64,000 nucleotides of DNA from Shewanella gelidimarina (GTDB lineage Bacteria; Pseudomonadota; Gammaproteobacteria; Enterobacterales; Shewanellaceae), in contig NZ_JAKIKW010000009.1 in assembly GCF_023283945.1 (NCBI RefSeq), positions 1 through 64,000 on the forward strand. Direction: 5' to 3'. Numbering within the stretch: the first letter of the stretch is position 1; each line of letters begins with the position of its first letter. Below the pieces are notes generated by a model. It did not search any database, was not told where the DNA came from, and worked only from the letters and a program-made list of their open reading frames with translations. This document shows, in pieces, positions 18,069-28,378 of the stretch. Position numbers and translations under genes: made by a program.

Positions 18069-19934
18069 ATGAAGTTTGTACATAAAATTGTTATTAGCGC
18101 GAGTCTGATCTTGCTCTTGTCGCTAGGGAGCTTATCGAGCTACCAGTATTTCCAAGTTAAACAGCAGATAAATGATCAGGTCAGTCTGAGTGTGGCTGAG
18201 TTGGTCGATTCGATGAAAAATAATATAGAAGCTGTTATGGCCGAAAAAGCAGATCTTACTCGCTTTGCTGCTTCTCTATTCGAGTCAGACCTCTCGGATG
18301 AACATTTTCAGCAAGTGTTAGGTCAGCCTGTCATTAAGCAACATTTTATCTTAGCGGGTATGGGGCTGGAGTCGGGGCATTTCATCGGCAATGAAGCGAG
18401 CTGGCAACCGCAAAACTATGATCCTCGCAAGCGAATGTGGTATCAAGAGGCGAAACAACAAGGGCGACAATTATTTACCGAGCCCTATGCTGACGCTAGC
18501 ACTGGAGAGATCTTAGTGTCAGTGGCTGCACCTCTGTTTAAAAATGGTCAGTTTGAGGGAGCTATGTTTGCGGATATCAGTCTTAAAGCGTTAGCGGATA
18601 TTAGTAACAAAGCGAACTTATTCGGTGCGGGTTATGCCTTTGTTGTAGGCAACAACGGCGATTTTATTGCCTACCCAGATGCGAGTATGAATGGACGTCC
18701 TATGAGTCAGGTATTCGGGGAACAATTGGATGTGACTCAGAAAACTAGCCACATCAACATCGATGGTAAAATACATACTGTTATTTTTAACCCGTTATCC
18801 GGCTTAGATTGGAGTTTGGGTATCGTACTAGATGAACAGGTTATCTATGCCGCTGCTGACAAATTACGCGGTGACGCTATCTTCTATTCCTTATTGGCTC
18901 TGGTCGTGGCGACGCTGCTGATGGCCGGTCTCATTAGGCATTTAATGAAACCATTGGGAATATTGAACGAGGCGATGAAAGACGTGGCATCTGGCGAAGG
19001 GGATTTGACACGACGCTTGAGCACTGAATCTGACGTTGAGTTCGCGAGTTTAGCCAGCAGTTTTAATAGTTTCGTTATCAAACTGCAAGACTTGATCCAG
19101 CAGGTAAAGGTCATTGGTGGTGAAGTTGCTATTGGGACTGAAATGACCGCAGAAGGCGCGAAATCCGCCTCTCGTGCGATGGGACAGCAGACGCAGGAGA
19201 TCGAGCAACTTGCAACGGCAATGCATGAAATGGCGGTCACTGCATCGGAAGTGGCTGGAAATGCGCAGAGCGCAGCATCCGCTGTTCAGCAAGCCGATGC
19301 TGCCGTTAATGAAGGTGCAGCGGCAGTGAATCAAACAACGGATTCCATCGATCATCTGTCAGAACAAATTATGCAAGCTAGCGAAGCTGTAAAAGAGTTA
19401 GAAGCAGACACTGTTAGCATCGAATCTATCCTTGGCGTCATCAATGAAATCGCCGGGCAAACAAACTTATTGGCACTGAATGCGGCAATTGAGGCCGCTA
19501 GAGCCGGTGAATCGGGCCGCGGTTTTGCAGTGGTTGCAGATGAGGTTCGTAACTTGGCAGCGCGTACTCAAGAGTCCACATCGGAAATTAAGGACAAAAT
19601 AGAGAAGTTACAGTCAGGAGTCGCTACGGTTGTTAATGTGATGGATGAAAGCCGTGGCACCACCCAAACAACGGTAGAAAAGGCATTGATGGCAAATGAT
19701 ACCCTGAAAGAGATCCGCAAGAGTATTCAGGATATTACCGATATGAATCTTCAGATAGCCAGTGCTGCAGAGGAGCAAAGCCAGGTGGCTGAAGAGATGA
19801 ATAAAAATACGTCTAACATTAAAGATCTAACCATGGAAGTGGCTGATAACGCCACACAGGCTAATGCAGCCATGGTGACTCAGATGAAGCAGGTTAAGCA
19901 ACAAGAAGCCCTGCTGAACCAGTTTATTGTCTAG
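18069..19934 (+). CDS. Methyl-accepting chemotaxis protein with dCache sensor
   Basis: 621 aa. Layout: membrane helix at about 8-26, periplasmic double-Cache domain (about 35-265), second helix ([18 protein letters not shown]), HAMP domain, then the cytoplasmic signalling domain with the hairpin-tip [21 protein letters not shown] and [15 protein letters not shown]. The periplasmic YDPRKRMWY...[10 protein letters not shown] resembles the amino-acid/amine-binding dCache consensus, so the ligand may be an amino acid; this is inference. No C-terminal pentapeptide for CheR tethering. ATG 18069 is preceded by GGGGA; a TTG four codons earlier would sit in that site. Monocistronic, an insertion relative to the E. 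coli leuS-lnt region. Confidence 0.95.
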   Translation: MKFVHKIVISASLILLLSLGSLSSYQYFQVKQQINDQVSLSVAELVDSMKNNIEAVMAEKADLTRFAASLFESDLSDEHFQQVLGQPVIKQHFILAGMGLESGHFIGNEASWQPQNYDPRKRMWYQEAKQQGRQLFTEPYADASTGEILVSVAAPLFKNGQFEGAMFADISLKALADISNKANLFGAGYAFVVGNNGDFIAYPDASMNGRPMSQVFGEQLDVTQKTSHINIDGKIHTVIFNPLSGLDWSLGIVLDEQVIYAAADKLRGDAIFYSLLALVVATLLMAGLIRHLMKPLGILNEAMKDVASGEGDLTRRLSTESDVEFASLASSFNSFVIKLQDLIQQVKVIGGEVAIGTEMTAEGAKSASRAMGQQTQEIEQLATAMHEMAVTASEVAGNAQSAASAVQQADAAVNEGAAAVNQTTDSIDHLSEQIMQASEAVKELEADTVSIESILGVINEIAGQTNLLALNAAIEAARAGESGRGFAVVADEVRNLAARTQESTSEIKDKIEKLQSGVATVVNVMDESRGTTQTTVEKALMANDTLKEIRKSIQDITDMNLQIASAAEEQSQVAEEMNKNTSNIKDLTMEVADNATQANAAMVTQMKQVKQQEALLNQFIV

Positions 19935-19970
19935 CACGACCTTGGCGACCATTTGATAGGCTGCTTAGTT

Positions 19971-19998
19971 AAATACCCGTTTACAACGGGTATTTTTC
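19971..19998. terminator. Bidirectional terminator between chemoreceptor gene and lnt
   Basis: AAATACCCGT / ACGGGTATTT with a 5-base loop, T-run on the plus strand and A-run on the other side, between convergent genes. Confidence 0.85.
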
Positions 19999-20009
19999 TT
20001 TAATAGCCG

Positions 20010-21569
20010 TTAGCGCTTCAATCGCACAAGCCTATCTCGTTTAAACGCGCTGATTAATCCCGAACCGAACAATAGCGCTGAAAGTAATAGCACCGGCCAT
20101 TGGCCGACAAGGGTGAAGAGTGTATGACCTTTAACCAATGGAATATCTGCTGTTAACACACCAGCTACGAATTGGGGTAGCTGGTGGGTGATATCACCTT
20201 TTTCATTGACGACAGCAGTCACGCCGTTATTGGTGGCGCGGACCAAAGGTCTGCCAAGCTCAACCGAACGCATTTGAGCTATTTCCATGTGTTGTAAAGG
20301 TCCGTTTGAAGTGCCAAACCAAGCATCATTTGAGACGGTTAACAATAAGTCAGTCTGCTCATTTACGTTGGCCCTTAACTGCTCAGGAAATGCAATTTCA
20401 TAGCAAATTGCTGGTGTAATCTGGTGTCCAACGGCATTTAAATTATCTTGCAAATAATCACCACGATTAAAGGATGACATCGGCAAATTAAACAAAGGTG
20501 CTATTGGGCGTAACAGTGACTCAAATGGAACAAATTCGCCGATAGGTAACAAGTGGTGCTTTTTGAATTCATTTTTCTCTTCACCATAGTAATCGCCTTT
20601 GTCTTGTTGCTTAGCATCATAATTCCCTAAAACAATCAGTGAATTATAGTAGCTGTTACCACGCTGACTGATAATCCCAGTAATAATGGCACTGTTATTT
20701 AAATTAGCAGCTTGATTGGCATTATAAAGAAAGTCTTTGACCATGTGTTCTGGGGCCGGAATGGCCGCTTCTGGCCAGACGATAAGATCTGCTGAAAACT
20801 CTGGCCGAGATAAGTCCATATACTTGAGCATTGTTGGCCACAGTGCGTCGGGCTCCCACTTCATACTCTGGGGGATATTACCTTGGACAAGTGCAACGCT
20901 GAGGCTTTCGCCTTTTGACTCAACAGTGGAGGTATAGGGCGCAATAAACGTGAGCATTGCAGCGATAGGCACAATAATGAGTGCACTTCGCCAGCGTTTA
21001 ACCATACCAAGCGCCAATGCGCCGGCCAGTAAAGCCACGATAAAGCTTAAGCTCAAAGCTCCCGTCATCGAGGCAATGGGCTTCAGTGGCCCTTGTGTTT
21101 GACTATAACCAGCCCAAAGCCATGGGAAGCCAGTGAGTACCCACCCTCTAGCCCATTCCGTTAATGTCCAAAGCGCAGGGAACAAGATTAAGTTACGGCA
21201 GATACTGGTTTTAGGGGCTAATTTTTGCAGTAAATAACCCGTAAGCGCTGGATAGATCGCTAAATAAAGCGCCAGTAGCGCCATTAAGGCAATCGATGCA
21301 ATTAGCGGTATACCGCCAAAGGTGTCCATACTGACATGCACCCAGCTAATACCAACACAAAAGCAACCAAAGCCGAAACTTAGCCAATAATGTAATCCTT
21401 GTTTTGCGGATAACCCGGCACTTTGATGCAGGGCAAATGCCATCGCAACGATATAAAGTGGCCAAATAGAGTAGGGGGCAAAAGCAAGCGCTGTCATGGC
21501 GCCAGCCGCAAAGGCTAGCACCAATCTCAGATAGGAATGATGGGCGAATGCCCGTAATTTACTCAGCAT
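20010..21569 (-). CDS. lnt: Apolipoprotein N-acyltransferase
   Basis: 519 aa (E. coli 512). Adds the third acyl chain to lipoproteins at the inner membrane. N-terminal block of membrane helices (about residues 1-215), then a nitrilase-fold periplasmic domain with catalytic residues recognisable as Glu in IVWPEAAIPAPE, Lys in KHHLLPIGEFVPFE and Cys in ITPAICYEIAFPE, and a final membrane helix. It ends the operon ybeZ-ybeY-corC-lnt, 38 bp after corC. Confidence 0.98.
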   Translation of the reverse strand: MLSKLRAFAHHSYLRLVLAFAAGAMTALAFAPYSIWPLYIVAMAFALHQSAGLSAKQGLHYWLSFGFGCFCVGISWVHVSMDTFGGIPLIASIALMALLALYLAIYPALTGYLLQKLAPKTSICRNLILFPALWTLTEWARGWVLTGFPWLWAGYSQTQGPLKPIASMTGALSLSFIVALLAGALALGMVKRWRSALIIVPIAAMLTFIAPYTSTVESKGESLSVALVQGNIPQSMKWEPDALWPTMLKYMDLSRPEFSADLIVWPEAAIPAPEHMVKDFLYNANQAANLNNSAIITGIISQRGNSYYNSLIVLGNYDAKQQDKGDYYGEEKNEFKKHHLLPIGEFVPFESLLRPIAPLFNLPMSSFNRGDYLQDNLNAVGHQITPAICYEIAFPEQLRANVNEQTDLLLTVSNDAWFGTSNGPLQHMEIAQMRSVELGRPLVRATNNGVTAVVNEKGDITHQLPQFVAGVLTADIPLVKGHTLFTLVGQWPVLLLSALLFGSGLISAFKRDRLVRLKR

Positions 21570-21607
21570 ACAGCCTCATCATTGGGCGCCGTTAGGGGAG
21601 CGGATTG

Positions 21608-22483
21608 CTAGGCAATGCTCTCTTTAGCAGCTGGATCGGGAAATTTTACGCGTAATTGGATTAATCTACGGGTATCTGCGTTGACGACTTTAAACTCAAT
21701 GCCTTTAATCATGACATTTTCATCACGTTCAGGCAGGTGCCCAAAAGCATGAGAAACTAAGCCACCCACGGTATCAAACTCTTCATCACTGAATTGAGTG
21801 CTAAACGCGTCATTAAAGTCATCTATTGGCGTTAATGCTTTGACCATATAGACTTGTTTTGAGATTTGTTTGATTTCAGTCTCTTCAGCTGAGTCATGAT
21901 CAAATTCATCTTCAATATCACCAACAATCTCTTCGAGAATGTCTTCAATTGTCACTAAACCTGACACTCCACCGTATTCATCGACGACGATCGCCATATG
22001 ATAACGTTGAGAACGAAACTCTTTTAACAATACGTCGACCCGTTTACTTTCCGGAACGACCACTGCTGGGCGGATAACTTGCCCAAGTTCAAAAGGCTTT
22101 TCATTGTTCTTAAAGCCATACTGAAGTAGATCTTTTGCGAGTAAAATACCCTCGATATGATCTTTGTCTTCATTGACTACTGGAAAGCGGGAGTGTGCTG
22201 AGCCAATAACGGTAGAGAGTAGTTCTTCTACTGTGTTGTCTATTTGAAGTGCGACGATTTGCGCGCGAGGGATCATAATGTCCCGCACTCGAAGATCGGA
22301 GACTTCCAATACACCTTTAATCATTTCACGCGTGTCTTCGCTGATCACTTCACGTAGTTCTGCACCGTGAATGACCTCAACCAATTCTTCGCGACTTTTG
22401 GGTTCGCCCTGGAATAACTGACTTACTTTTTCCAACCAGCCTTTCTTGGAGGCGTTGGTACTCGGGGGGATATCGTCACTCAT
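21608..22483 (-). CDS. corC: CBS-domain protein CorC (YbeX)
   Basis: 291 aa. Two CBS domains (about residues 65-195, starting VRDIMIPRAQIVALQ) and a C-terminal CorC_HlyC domain. Historically linked to Mg2+/Co2+ efflux with CorA; in E. coli YbeX has also been tied to ribosome metabolism. No transmembrane domain, so it is the soluble type. Conserved VDEYGGVSGLVTIEDILEEIVGDIEDEFD. Between ybeY and lnt as in E. coli. Confidence 0.95.
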   Translation of the reverse strand: MSDDIPPSTNASKKGWLEKVSQLFQGEPKSREELVEVIHGAELREVISEDTREMIKGVLEVSDLRVRDIMIPRAQIVALQIDNTVEELLSTVIGSAHSRFPVVNEDKDHIEGILLAKDLLQYGFKNNEKPFELGQVIRPAVVVPESKRVDVLLKEFRSQRYHMAIVVDEYGGVSGLVTIEDILEEIVGDIEDEFDHDSAEETEIKQISKQVYMVKALTPIDDFNDAFSTQFSDEEFDTVGGLVSHAFGHLPERDENVMIKGIEFKVVNADTRRLIQLRVKFPDPAAKESIA

Positions 22484-22510
22484 AGTGTGTCACTGACTCT
22501 TTCGAGTCAA

Positions 22511-22981
22511 TTATTGCTCCTCATAAGGATTGTTATAACCAAGGCTTTCAATTAGTTGGGTCTCTAATGACTCCATCTCTTCAGCCTCTATATCGTCTAT
22601 ATGATCATACCCTAGCAGATGGAGACAACCATGTACAACCATGTGCGCCCAATGTGCGGTAAGGGGTTTGTTTTGATCAATTGCTTCTTGTTCTACCACT
22701 GCGGCACAGATAACTAAATCGCCCAGTAGTGGCAGTTCTATGCCAGGTGGAGCCTCAAACGGGAAAGAGAGCACATTGGTGGGCTTATCTTTTCCGCGGT
22801 AGGTGTTGTTTAGCATCTGGCTTTCTGCAGAATCGACAATTCTTATGGTCAATTCTACGTGGTCCATACTACTTCTGAGTGCTGTTTTCACCCAAAGTTC
22901 CAGCTCTTGCGCTGAAGGCAGTGCAACGGCATCAACTGCAATTTGCAGATCGAGATCTACATTTGTTGGTGCATTAGTCAT
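22511..22981 (-). CDS. ybeY: Endoribonuclease YbeY (16S rRNA maturation)
   Basis: 156 aa, E. coli 155. Metal-dependent RNase acting in 16S rRNA 3' processing and ribosome quality control. The zinc motif [14 protein letters not shown] (H-G-x-L-H-L-x-G-Y-D-H) is intact near residues 114-127 and the substrate arginine-type segment [19 protein letters not shown] is present. It overlaps the 3' end of ybeZ by 8 bp. Confidence 0.97.
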   Translation of the reverse strand: MTNAPTNVDLDLQIAVDAVALPSAQELELWVKTALRSSMDHVELTIRIVDSAESQMLNNTYRGKDKPTNVLSFPFEAPPGIELPLLGDLVICAAVVEQEAIDQNKPLTAHWAHMVVHGCLHLLGYDHIDDIEAEEMESLETQLIESLGYNNPYEEQ

Positions 22982-24014
22982 GATGGGGTGTTTCCTGTAG
23001 CTGATATTGGCTATCTTTATTGCCTTTATTTGTCTGGCTCTTTAGCTCATAGGCTTCGTAGGCTTCAACAATTCTGGCCACAATAGGATGACGAACGACG
23101 TCTTTGGCTTGGAAGAAGTTAAAGCTAATTTCGCTGACATCGCCTAACACTTCAATTGAATGACGCAGACCTGATTTTTGATGTTTCGGCAGATCTATCT
23201 GAGTGATGTCGCCTGTGATAACCGCACGAGAGTTAAATCCGATACGGGTTAAAAACATCTTCATCTGTTCAACTGTAGTGTTTTGGCTTTCATCAAGAAT
23301 GATAAAAGCATCGTTTAAGGTGCGTCCGCGCATATACGCGAGTGGTGCAACCTCAATGACATTACGTTCTAATAGGCGCTCAACTTTTTCAAAGCCCATC
23401 ATCTCAAATAGGGCGTCGTACAGTGGTCGTAAATACGGGTCGACCTTTTGACTCAAGTCGCCGGGTAAAAAGCCCAGTTTTTCACCCGCTTCGACGGCTG
23501 GACGGGTTAAAAGAATACGGCGAACTTCTTGACGCTCTAGTGCATCAACCGCAGCAGCCACTGCTAAGTATGTTTTGCCGGTACCCGCGGGGCCGATACC
23601 AAAGGTAATATCATGGGAGACAATATTACGCACATAATCACTTTGATTTGGATTACGTGGCTTAATTACACCACGCTTTGTTTTGATATAAAGCTCTTTC
23701 TCATCGCGAGGCGCTTCCATATCAAATGCGATAGCTTCTTGAATGGCAATATGAACGGTATCAGGCTCTAGATCAGGAGTGCTGCCTTTAAGAGGCTGAG
23801 TTTCAATATACAAGTCTCTGAGTAAGTTATTGGCTGTTAAACAGTTTTTAGGTACGCCGACTATCTGGAAATGATTATCACGATAGCTGATCTCAACACC
23901 AATACGGCGCTCCAATTGCTTAATGTTGTCATCAAAAGGGCCGCAAAGTGAGGCTAGTCTGCGTGTTTCAGCTGGCTCTAAATACAGGTTGAGTGTCGTT
24001 AACTTATTAGACAA
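22974..24014 (-). CDS. ybeZ: PhoH-like ATPase YbeZ
   Basis: 346 aa. NTPase/helicase-like protein working with YbeY in RNA metabolism. N-terminal KH-like segment, then the PhoH domain with Walker [16 protein letters not shown] (about residues 138-152) and Walker [12 protein letters not shown]. Overlaps ybeY. It is separated from miaB by a strong terminator, so the ybeZ-ybeY-corC-lnt operon has its own promoter, unlike a miaB read-through arrangement. Confidence 0.95.
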   Translation of the reverse strand: MSNKLTTLNLYLEPAETRRLASLCGPFDDNIKQLERRIGVEISYRDNHFQIVGVPKNCLTANNLLRDLYIETQPLKGSTPDLEPDTVHIAIQEAIAFDMEAPRDEKELYIKTKRGVIKPRNPNQSDYVRNIVSHDITFGIGPAGTGKTYLAVAAAVDALERQEVRRILLTRPAVEAGEKLGFLPGDLSQKVDPYLRPLYDALFEMMGFEKVERLLERNVIEVAPLAYMRGRTLNDAFIILDESQNTTVEQMKMFLTRIGFNSRAVITGDITQIDLPKHQKSGLRHSIEVLGDVSEISFNFFQAKDVVRHPIVARIVEAYEAYELKSQTNKGNKDSQYQLQETPHHD

Positions 24015-24114
24015 AAAATAACTCCAGATTCAAGAATATTACCGAGCGAGAGCACTCTAGTTTACGAGGCATAATCAATAAATGCGAATGGTATTTTTGA
24101 ATGATTATAAGGAC

Positions 24115-24142
24115 GAAAAAAGCGGCATCTAAGATGCCGCCC
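24115..24142 (-). terminator. Terminator of miaB
   Basis: Minus strand GCGGCATC / GATGCCGC with loop TTA and then TTTTTT. Directly behind miaB. Confidence 0.9.
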
Positions 24143-24175
24143 TATAAACGTGATTACCCTTGGTTATCGAGTCTT

Positions 24176-25603
24176 TTAAGACGGGGTAAACTGAGTGACA
24201 CCAATGGCGTCATCTTGCTTATACTTTGCCACAATATCAGATGGACGTAAGTCGCGACGTAAATCCATTTCATCTTCAGCGCGGACAAATACACCGCGTA
24301 ATGAGTTGGTGTATACATCAACAATTTCAACGTCAACAAAGCCGCCAATATACTCAGGCTTGCCTTCAAAGTTAACAACGCGACTGTTTTCAGTACGACC
24401 ACGCAGTTCCATTGGGTTTTTAACCGATGGCCCTTCAACCAAAATACGCTGCACTGTACCGACCATGTGGCGGCTATAGCGCATAGCTTGTTGAGTGATA
24501 CGATCTTGCAATATGGCTAAGCGCTCTTTTTTCTCTTCCAGTGAGACGTTATCTGGCAGATCGGCAGCAGGTGTGCCTGGGCGTGCGCTGTAAATGAAGC
24601 TAAAGCTATGATCAAATTGAATGTCTTCGATGAGCTTCATTGTGTCAGCAAAATCTTGCTTAGACTCACCAGGGAAGCCAATGATGAAATCAGAGCTAAT
24701 CTGAATGTCTGGACGCGCTTTACGCAAGCGGCGAATAATAGACTTATATTCGATAGCCATATGGCCACGCTTCATTTGCGTCAGGATCAAATCTGAGCCA
24801 GATTGAACCGGTAGATGCAAAAAGCTCACAAGCTCAGGAGTGTCTTCGTAAACATCAATAATATCTTGGCTGAACTCAATCGGGTGGCTGGTGGTAAAAC
24901 GTAGGCGGTCTATGCCATCAATCGCAGCAACGTAGCGTAGTAGTTCTGCAAACGAACAGATCTCATCATCGTGGGTTGCACCGCGATAGGCATTTACGTT
25001 CTGGCCGAGCAAGTTCACTTCACGTACACCTTGATCAGCCAATTGGGCTATCTCAAGAATGATATCGTCTAACGGGCGACTGACTTCTTCACCGCGGGTA
25101 TAAGGTACAACGCAGAAAGAGCAGTACTTACTGCAACCTTCCATGATGGAAACATATGCACTAGGGCCGTCAGCTCGTGGTTCGGGGAGACGATCAAACT
25201 TTTCAATCTCAGGAAAACTGACGTCAATAACGACTTTTTTCCCATCTTTAATCTGGTCTATCATTTCTGGTAGGCGATGTAGCGTCTGTGGGCCGAAAAT
25301 AAGATCCACACACTGGGCGCGGTCTTTAATGGCTTTACCTTCTTGGGATGCTACGCAGCCGCCAACACCAATAATAAGCCCTGGCTTTTTATCTTTTAGT
25401 GTTTTCCAACGCCCTAGCTGATGAAAAACTTTTTCTTGTGCTTTCTCACGAATAGAGCAGGTGTTGAGCAAAAGCACATCGGCTTCCGTTGCGTCATCTG
25501 TCAGGGTATAGCCTTCGTATTCGTCGAGAAGATCGGCCATCTTTGATGAGTCGTACTCATTCATTTGACAGCCCCAAGTTTTAATATGGAGTTTTTTACT
25601 CAT
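24176..25603 (-). CDS. miaB: tRNA-2-methylthio-N6-dimethylallyladenosine synthase
   Basis: 475 aa (E. coli 474). Radical SAM methylthiotransferase modifying A37 of tRNAs that read U-starting codons. UPF0004 N-terminal domain with three cluster cysteines ([27 protein letters not shown]), radical SAM motif CSKYCSFC, and a C-terminal TRAM domain ending near residue 440. In E. coli miaB is likewise beside ubiF and ybeZ. It is about 95 bp upstream (on the transcript) of no other gene; terminator at 24115-24142. Confidence 0.98.
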   Translation of the reverse strand: MSKKLHIKTWGCQMNEYDSSKMADLLDEYEGYTLTDDATEADVLLLNTCSIREKAQEKVFHQLGRWKTLKDKKPGLIIGVGGCVASQEGKAIKDRAQCVDLIFGPQTLHRLPEMIDQIKDGKKVVIDVSFPEIEKFDRLPEPRADGPSAYVSIMEGCSKYCSFCVVPYTRGEEVSRPLDDIILEIAQLADQGVREVNLLGQNVNAYRGATHDDEICSFAELLRYVAAIDGIDRLRFTTSHPIEFSQDIIDVYEDTPELVSFLHLPVQSGSDLILTQMKRGHMAIEYKSIIRRLRKARPDIQISSDFIIGFPGESKQDFADTMKLIEDIQFDHSFSFIYSARPGTPAADLPDNVSLEEKKERLAILQDRITQQAMRYSRHMVGTVQRILVEGPSVKNPMELRGRTENSRVVNFEGKPEYIGGFVDVEIVDVYTNSLRGVFVRAEDEMDLRRDLRPSDIVAKYKQDDAIGVTQFTPS

Positions 25604-25698
25604 CAGTTTGTATCACTCTAGATGCACCGAAAAAATAGCGAAATATTTTAACGCTTCTGCGAGCTGCTGGCTAGCATTTAGCCTATGTTTGAGTGAAA

Positions 25699-26013
25699 TT
25701 AATCTGCTGACTTTATTGCCCTTGTTAAACGTATGGGTATGTTTTTTTGCTGTTCTGTACTAACGGTATTGTTTGTAACACCTTGTTCTTGAGCCATTTG
25801 AAGGCTGTTCATACGTGCTTGTATGTGGATGTCAGCACGTAATTGCAGCTTGAACATGCTGATTATATGAGTGGTGTATTGGTAAATAGCATAATCCATT
25901 GGACTGCGATAAGTGACGGACATGCGCTCTATATCTTGCTGTGAGTCTGCCGCAATGCTGGCTAATGGGGTGAATAGCGTTATTAGTAACGTAGCTAGGG
26001 TTAATGATTTCAT
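25699..26013 (-). CDS. Small secreted protein of unknown function
   Basis: 104 aa from ATG 26013. Clear signal peptide MKSLTLATLLITLFTPLASIAA, then about 80 residues rich in Gln, Met and Ile (RADIHIQARMNSLQMAQEQG), probably helical, no cysteine. I do not recognise the family. ATG 26028, five codons upstream, sits almost on top of AAGGA and is less likely. It lies alone between miaB and the divergent ubiF, on the minus strand, with no obvious terminator before miaB, so it could be transcribed together with miaB. Confidence 0.7.
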   Translation of the reverse strand: MKSLTLATLLITLFTPLASIAADSQQDIERMSVTYRSPMDYAIYQYTTHIISMFKLQLRADIHIQARMNSLQMAQEQGVTNNTVSTEQQKNIPIRLTRAIKSAD

Positions 26014-26314
26014 ATTATTTTCACTCATTCCTTAGGGATATATCCATTTGACAATTTGAGTCTATGATATGGTTTGAATATGAGTGTGTATGGTATGTAA
26101 CCAGTTGTTAATCATTGGCGTCTCAGACACATTTATATACGTTAGAGTGCTCTGAGACATTAAACGACATATTTTGTTTGGCTTAATGGCACCATCCTGG
26201 TTTAAGAAGCGCTACTTTGATCAAATTTTGCAGTGCAAAGGACAAATAGAATCGTTTTTGAGTGTAAACTTCTCTCAATGATAAGTCGGATCATCTTTCA
26301 GGAGTCTAAGGTCT
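26014..26314. other. Divergent intergenic region, small secreted gene / ubiF
   Basis: No gene seen. An 8-bp perfect inverted repeat GTCTCAGA (26120-26127) / TCTGAGAC (26151-26158) with a 23-base spacer is the only structure; it could be an operator or a cruciform. The ubiF ribosome-binding site AGGAG is at about 26300. Confidence 0.5.
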
Positions 26315-27508
26315 GTGGAACAGCTGAAGAATAAAAGCAGTATGTATGACGCAGTTGTCGTTGGCGGCGGCATGGTTGGAGCTGCGACGGCGATTGGTTT
26401 AGCCCAGCTAGGACTAAAAGTTGCTGTGGTTGAAGCATTTGCACCCAAAGCTTATGAAAGCTCACAACCGCTTGACTTAAGAGTGTCAGCCATTAGTGCG
26501 GCCTCTGAAGCGCTTCTGGACCGTCTTGGGGCCCTGGAGTATTTAGGCACAATGCGTCAAGTCGCTTATAAAGGACTCGAAACTTGGGAATTAGACGGGT
26601 GCATCACCCAATTTCATGCCGATCAAATTGGCACTTCACATCTTGGGCATATTGTAGAAAACCGCTTAATCCAGCTCTCTTTGTGGCATCGTATGGCACA
26701 GTTAGAGAACATTACTCTATTCTGTCCAGTAAAAATCAGTCAGTTAAAGCGCGCAAATGATGCTATCGATATTACCCTTGAGGACGGCCAATCGTTCTCT
26801 ACTCGGTTATTGGTTGGCGCAGATGGGGCAAACTCCTATGTTAGGCAATGGGCAAAGATCGGTATCACGGGTTGGGATTACCGTCAGTCAGCAATGCTGA
26901 TTAATATCGAAACCCAGAGTGGCGAGCAAGATGTTACTTGGCAACAATTTACCCCCAAAGGTCCTCGCTCTTTACTTCCACTCCCTGGCAATAATGCCTC
27001 TTTGGTTTGGTACGACGATGCCAATCGCATCGCGCAGTTGTCTCAGTTGAATAATACGGCCTTAAAAAATCAGATTGATCAGTATTTTCCTGAGAGGCTA
27101 GATCGTGATTTTAAAGTGATTAATAAAGCGAGCTTTAAGCTGACTCGTCGTCATGCCGAGCGGTATTATGGCGATAATTTGGTGATCCTTGGCGACGCAG
27201 CGCATACCATTAACCCTTTAGCAGGGCAGGGCGTTAACCTCGGTTTTAAAGATGTTGATGCACTAATCACCACCGTCGAGTCGCACTTACAGCACAATGC
27301 TGGCTGGTGGACTACTGAAGTGCTAAAGCAGTACCAAAAATGCCGTTATCGAGATAATCAATTGATGATGACCGCCATGGATATGTTTTACGCTAGTTTT
27401 AGCAACGACATTTTACCGCTAAAACTGCTAAGAAATGGCGTACTTAAATTAGCAAATATTGATAGCCCAATAAAAAAACAGGTATTAAAGTACGCTATGG
27501 GTTTTTAA
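26315..27508 (+). CDS. ubiF: UbiH/UbiF/Coq6-family flavin hydroxylase, probably UbiF
   Basis: 397 aa. FAD monooxygenase of ubiquinone synthesis; UbiF hydroxylates C6 of 3-demethoxyubiquinol. FAD-binding VVVGGGMVGAATAIGLAQLG near the N-terminus, the DLRVSAIS motif, and the second FAD motif GDAAHTINPLAGQGVNLGFKDVDAL near residue 290. The paralogues UbiF, UbiH and UbiI look alike; UbiF is chosen because the gene is beside miaB as in E. coli. The GTG start has AGGAG 10 and AAGG 5 bases ahead; ATG 26342 is an alternative giving MYDAVVVGGG. Confidence 0.88.
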   Translation: MEQLKNKSSMYDAVVVGGGMVGAATAIGLAQLGLKVAVVEAFAPKAYESSQPLDLRVSAISAASEALLDRLGALEYLGTMRQVAYKGLETWELDGCITQFHADQIGTSHLGHIVENRLIQLSLWHRMAQLENITLFCPVKISQLKRANDAIDITLEDGQSFSTRLLVGADGANSYVRQWAKIGITGWDYRQSAMLINIETQSGEQDVTWQQFTPKGPRSLLPLPGNNASLVWYDDANRIAQLSQLNNTALKNQIDQYFPERLDRDFKVINKASFKLTRRHAERYYGDNLVILGDAAHTINPLAGQGVNLGFKDVDALITTVESHLQHNAGWWTTEVLKQYQKCRYRDNQLMMTAMDMFYASFSNDILPLKLLRNGVLKLANIDSPIKKQVLKYAMGF

Positions 27509-27532
27509 TGGCCCACGTCCTATATAGGGATA

Positions 27533-27580
27533 AAACAAGAAAGCGGAGAGCTGCATAACAGCTTTTCGCTTTCTTGTTTA
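27533..27580 (+). terminator. Long hairpin downstream of ubiF
   Basis: ACAAGAAAGCG(G)AGAGCTG / CAGCTTTTCGCTTTCTTGT, a stem of about 18 bp with small mismatches, loop CATAA. Likely terminator; T-run is short (TTGTTTA). Confidence 0.7.
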
Positions 27581-27741
27581 TGAGGGGGAGTCAGGCAAGA
27601 TTTGCAGGCGATGTCTACCACGCGATATTGTCAATTTTGCGTATAATTTGTTGGTACGCGGTTTGAGTGCTAAAATGCCGCGTTTTTAATTTTGTGGCTA
27701 AGTGCGGCAAAACGTAAATAAGTAAACACAGACTGAGTATT

Positions 27742-28326
27742 ATGAGCAATATAAAACTTATTGTTGGGTTAGCAAATCCCGGCGCACAGTATGACCGAAC
27801 GCGCCATAACGCAGGCGCTTGGTACGTTGAAGAACTCGCGCGCGTCTGTGGTGCGACGTTAGTATTAGACAGCAAGTACTTTGGCATGACAGCGAGAGTG
27901 ACACTGCATGGCAAGGATGTCCGCTTATTGATCCCGATAACCTTTATGAATTTAAGTGGTAAGTCGGTTGGCGCATTGGCGAATTTTTTTCGTATTGCCC
28001 CTGAAGAGATATTGGTCGCGCATGATGAGCTCGATATGCCACCAGGGGTTGCAAAGTTTAAGTTGGGTGGGGGGCACGGTGGCCATAATGGCTTAAAAGA
28101 TATCATTGCTAAATTGGCTAATGATAAAGGCTTCTATCGCTTACGCATTGGTATTGGGCATCCTGGTGATAAAAACCAGGTCAGTAACTATGTGTTGAGT
28201 AAGGCTCCGCCAACGGATCAAGAGATGATGGACGCTGCTATAGATGAAGCGGTGCGCTCGACAGAGATTTTATTTAACGACGATATGGCAAAGGCGATGC
28301 ACAGGTTGCATTCTTTTAAAGCATAA
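27742..28326 (+). CDS. pth: Peptidyl-tRNA hydrolase
   Basis: 194 aa (E. coli 194). Recycles peptidyl-tRNAs dropped from ribosomes. N-terminal [23 protein letters not shown] holds the conserved asparagine and the catalytic His of RHNAG; the [26 protein letters not shown] segment with the catalytic Asp is intact. Followed 52 bp later by ychF, the usual pth-ychF operon. Confidence 0.98.
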   Translation: MSNIKLIVGLANPGAQYDRTRHNAGAWYVEELARVCGATLVLDSKYFGMTARVTLHGKDVRLLIPITFMNLSGKSVGALANFFRIAPEEILVAHDELDMPPGVAKFKLGGGHGGHNGLKDIIAKLANDKGFYRLRIGIGHPGDKNQVSNYVLSKAPPTDQEMMDAAIDEAVRSTEILFNDDMAKAMHRLHSFKA

Positions 28327-28378
28327 ACAAATACTTGGGGAATACCCCCAGGTTATTCATTGATATAAAGGTAACAAT

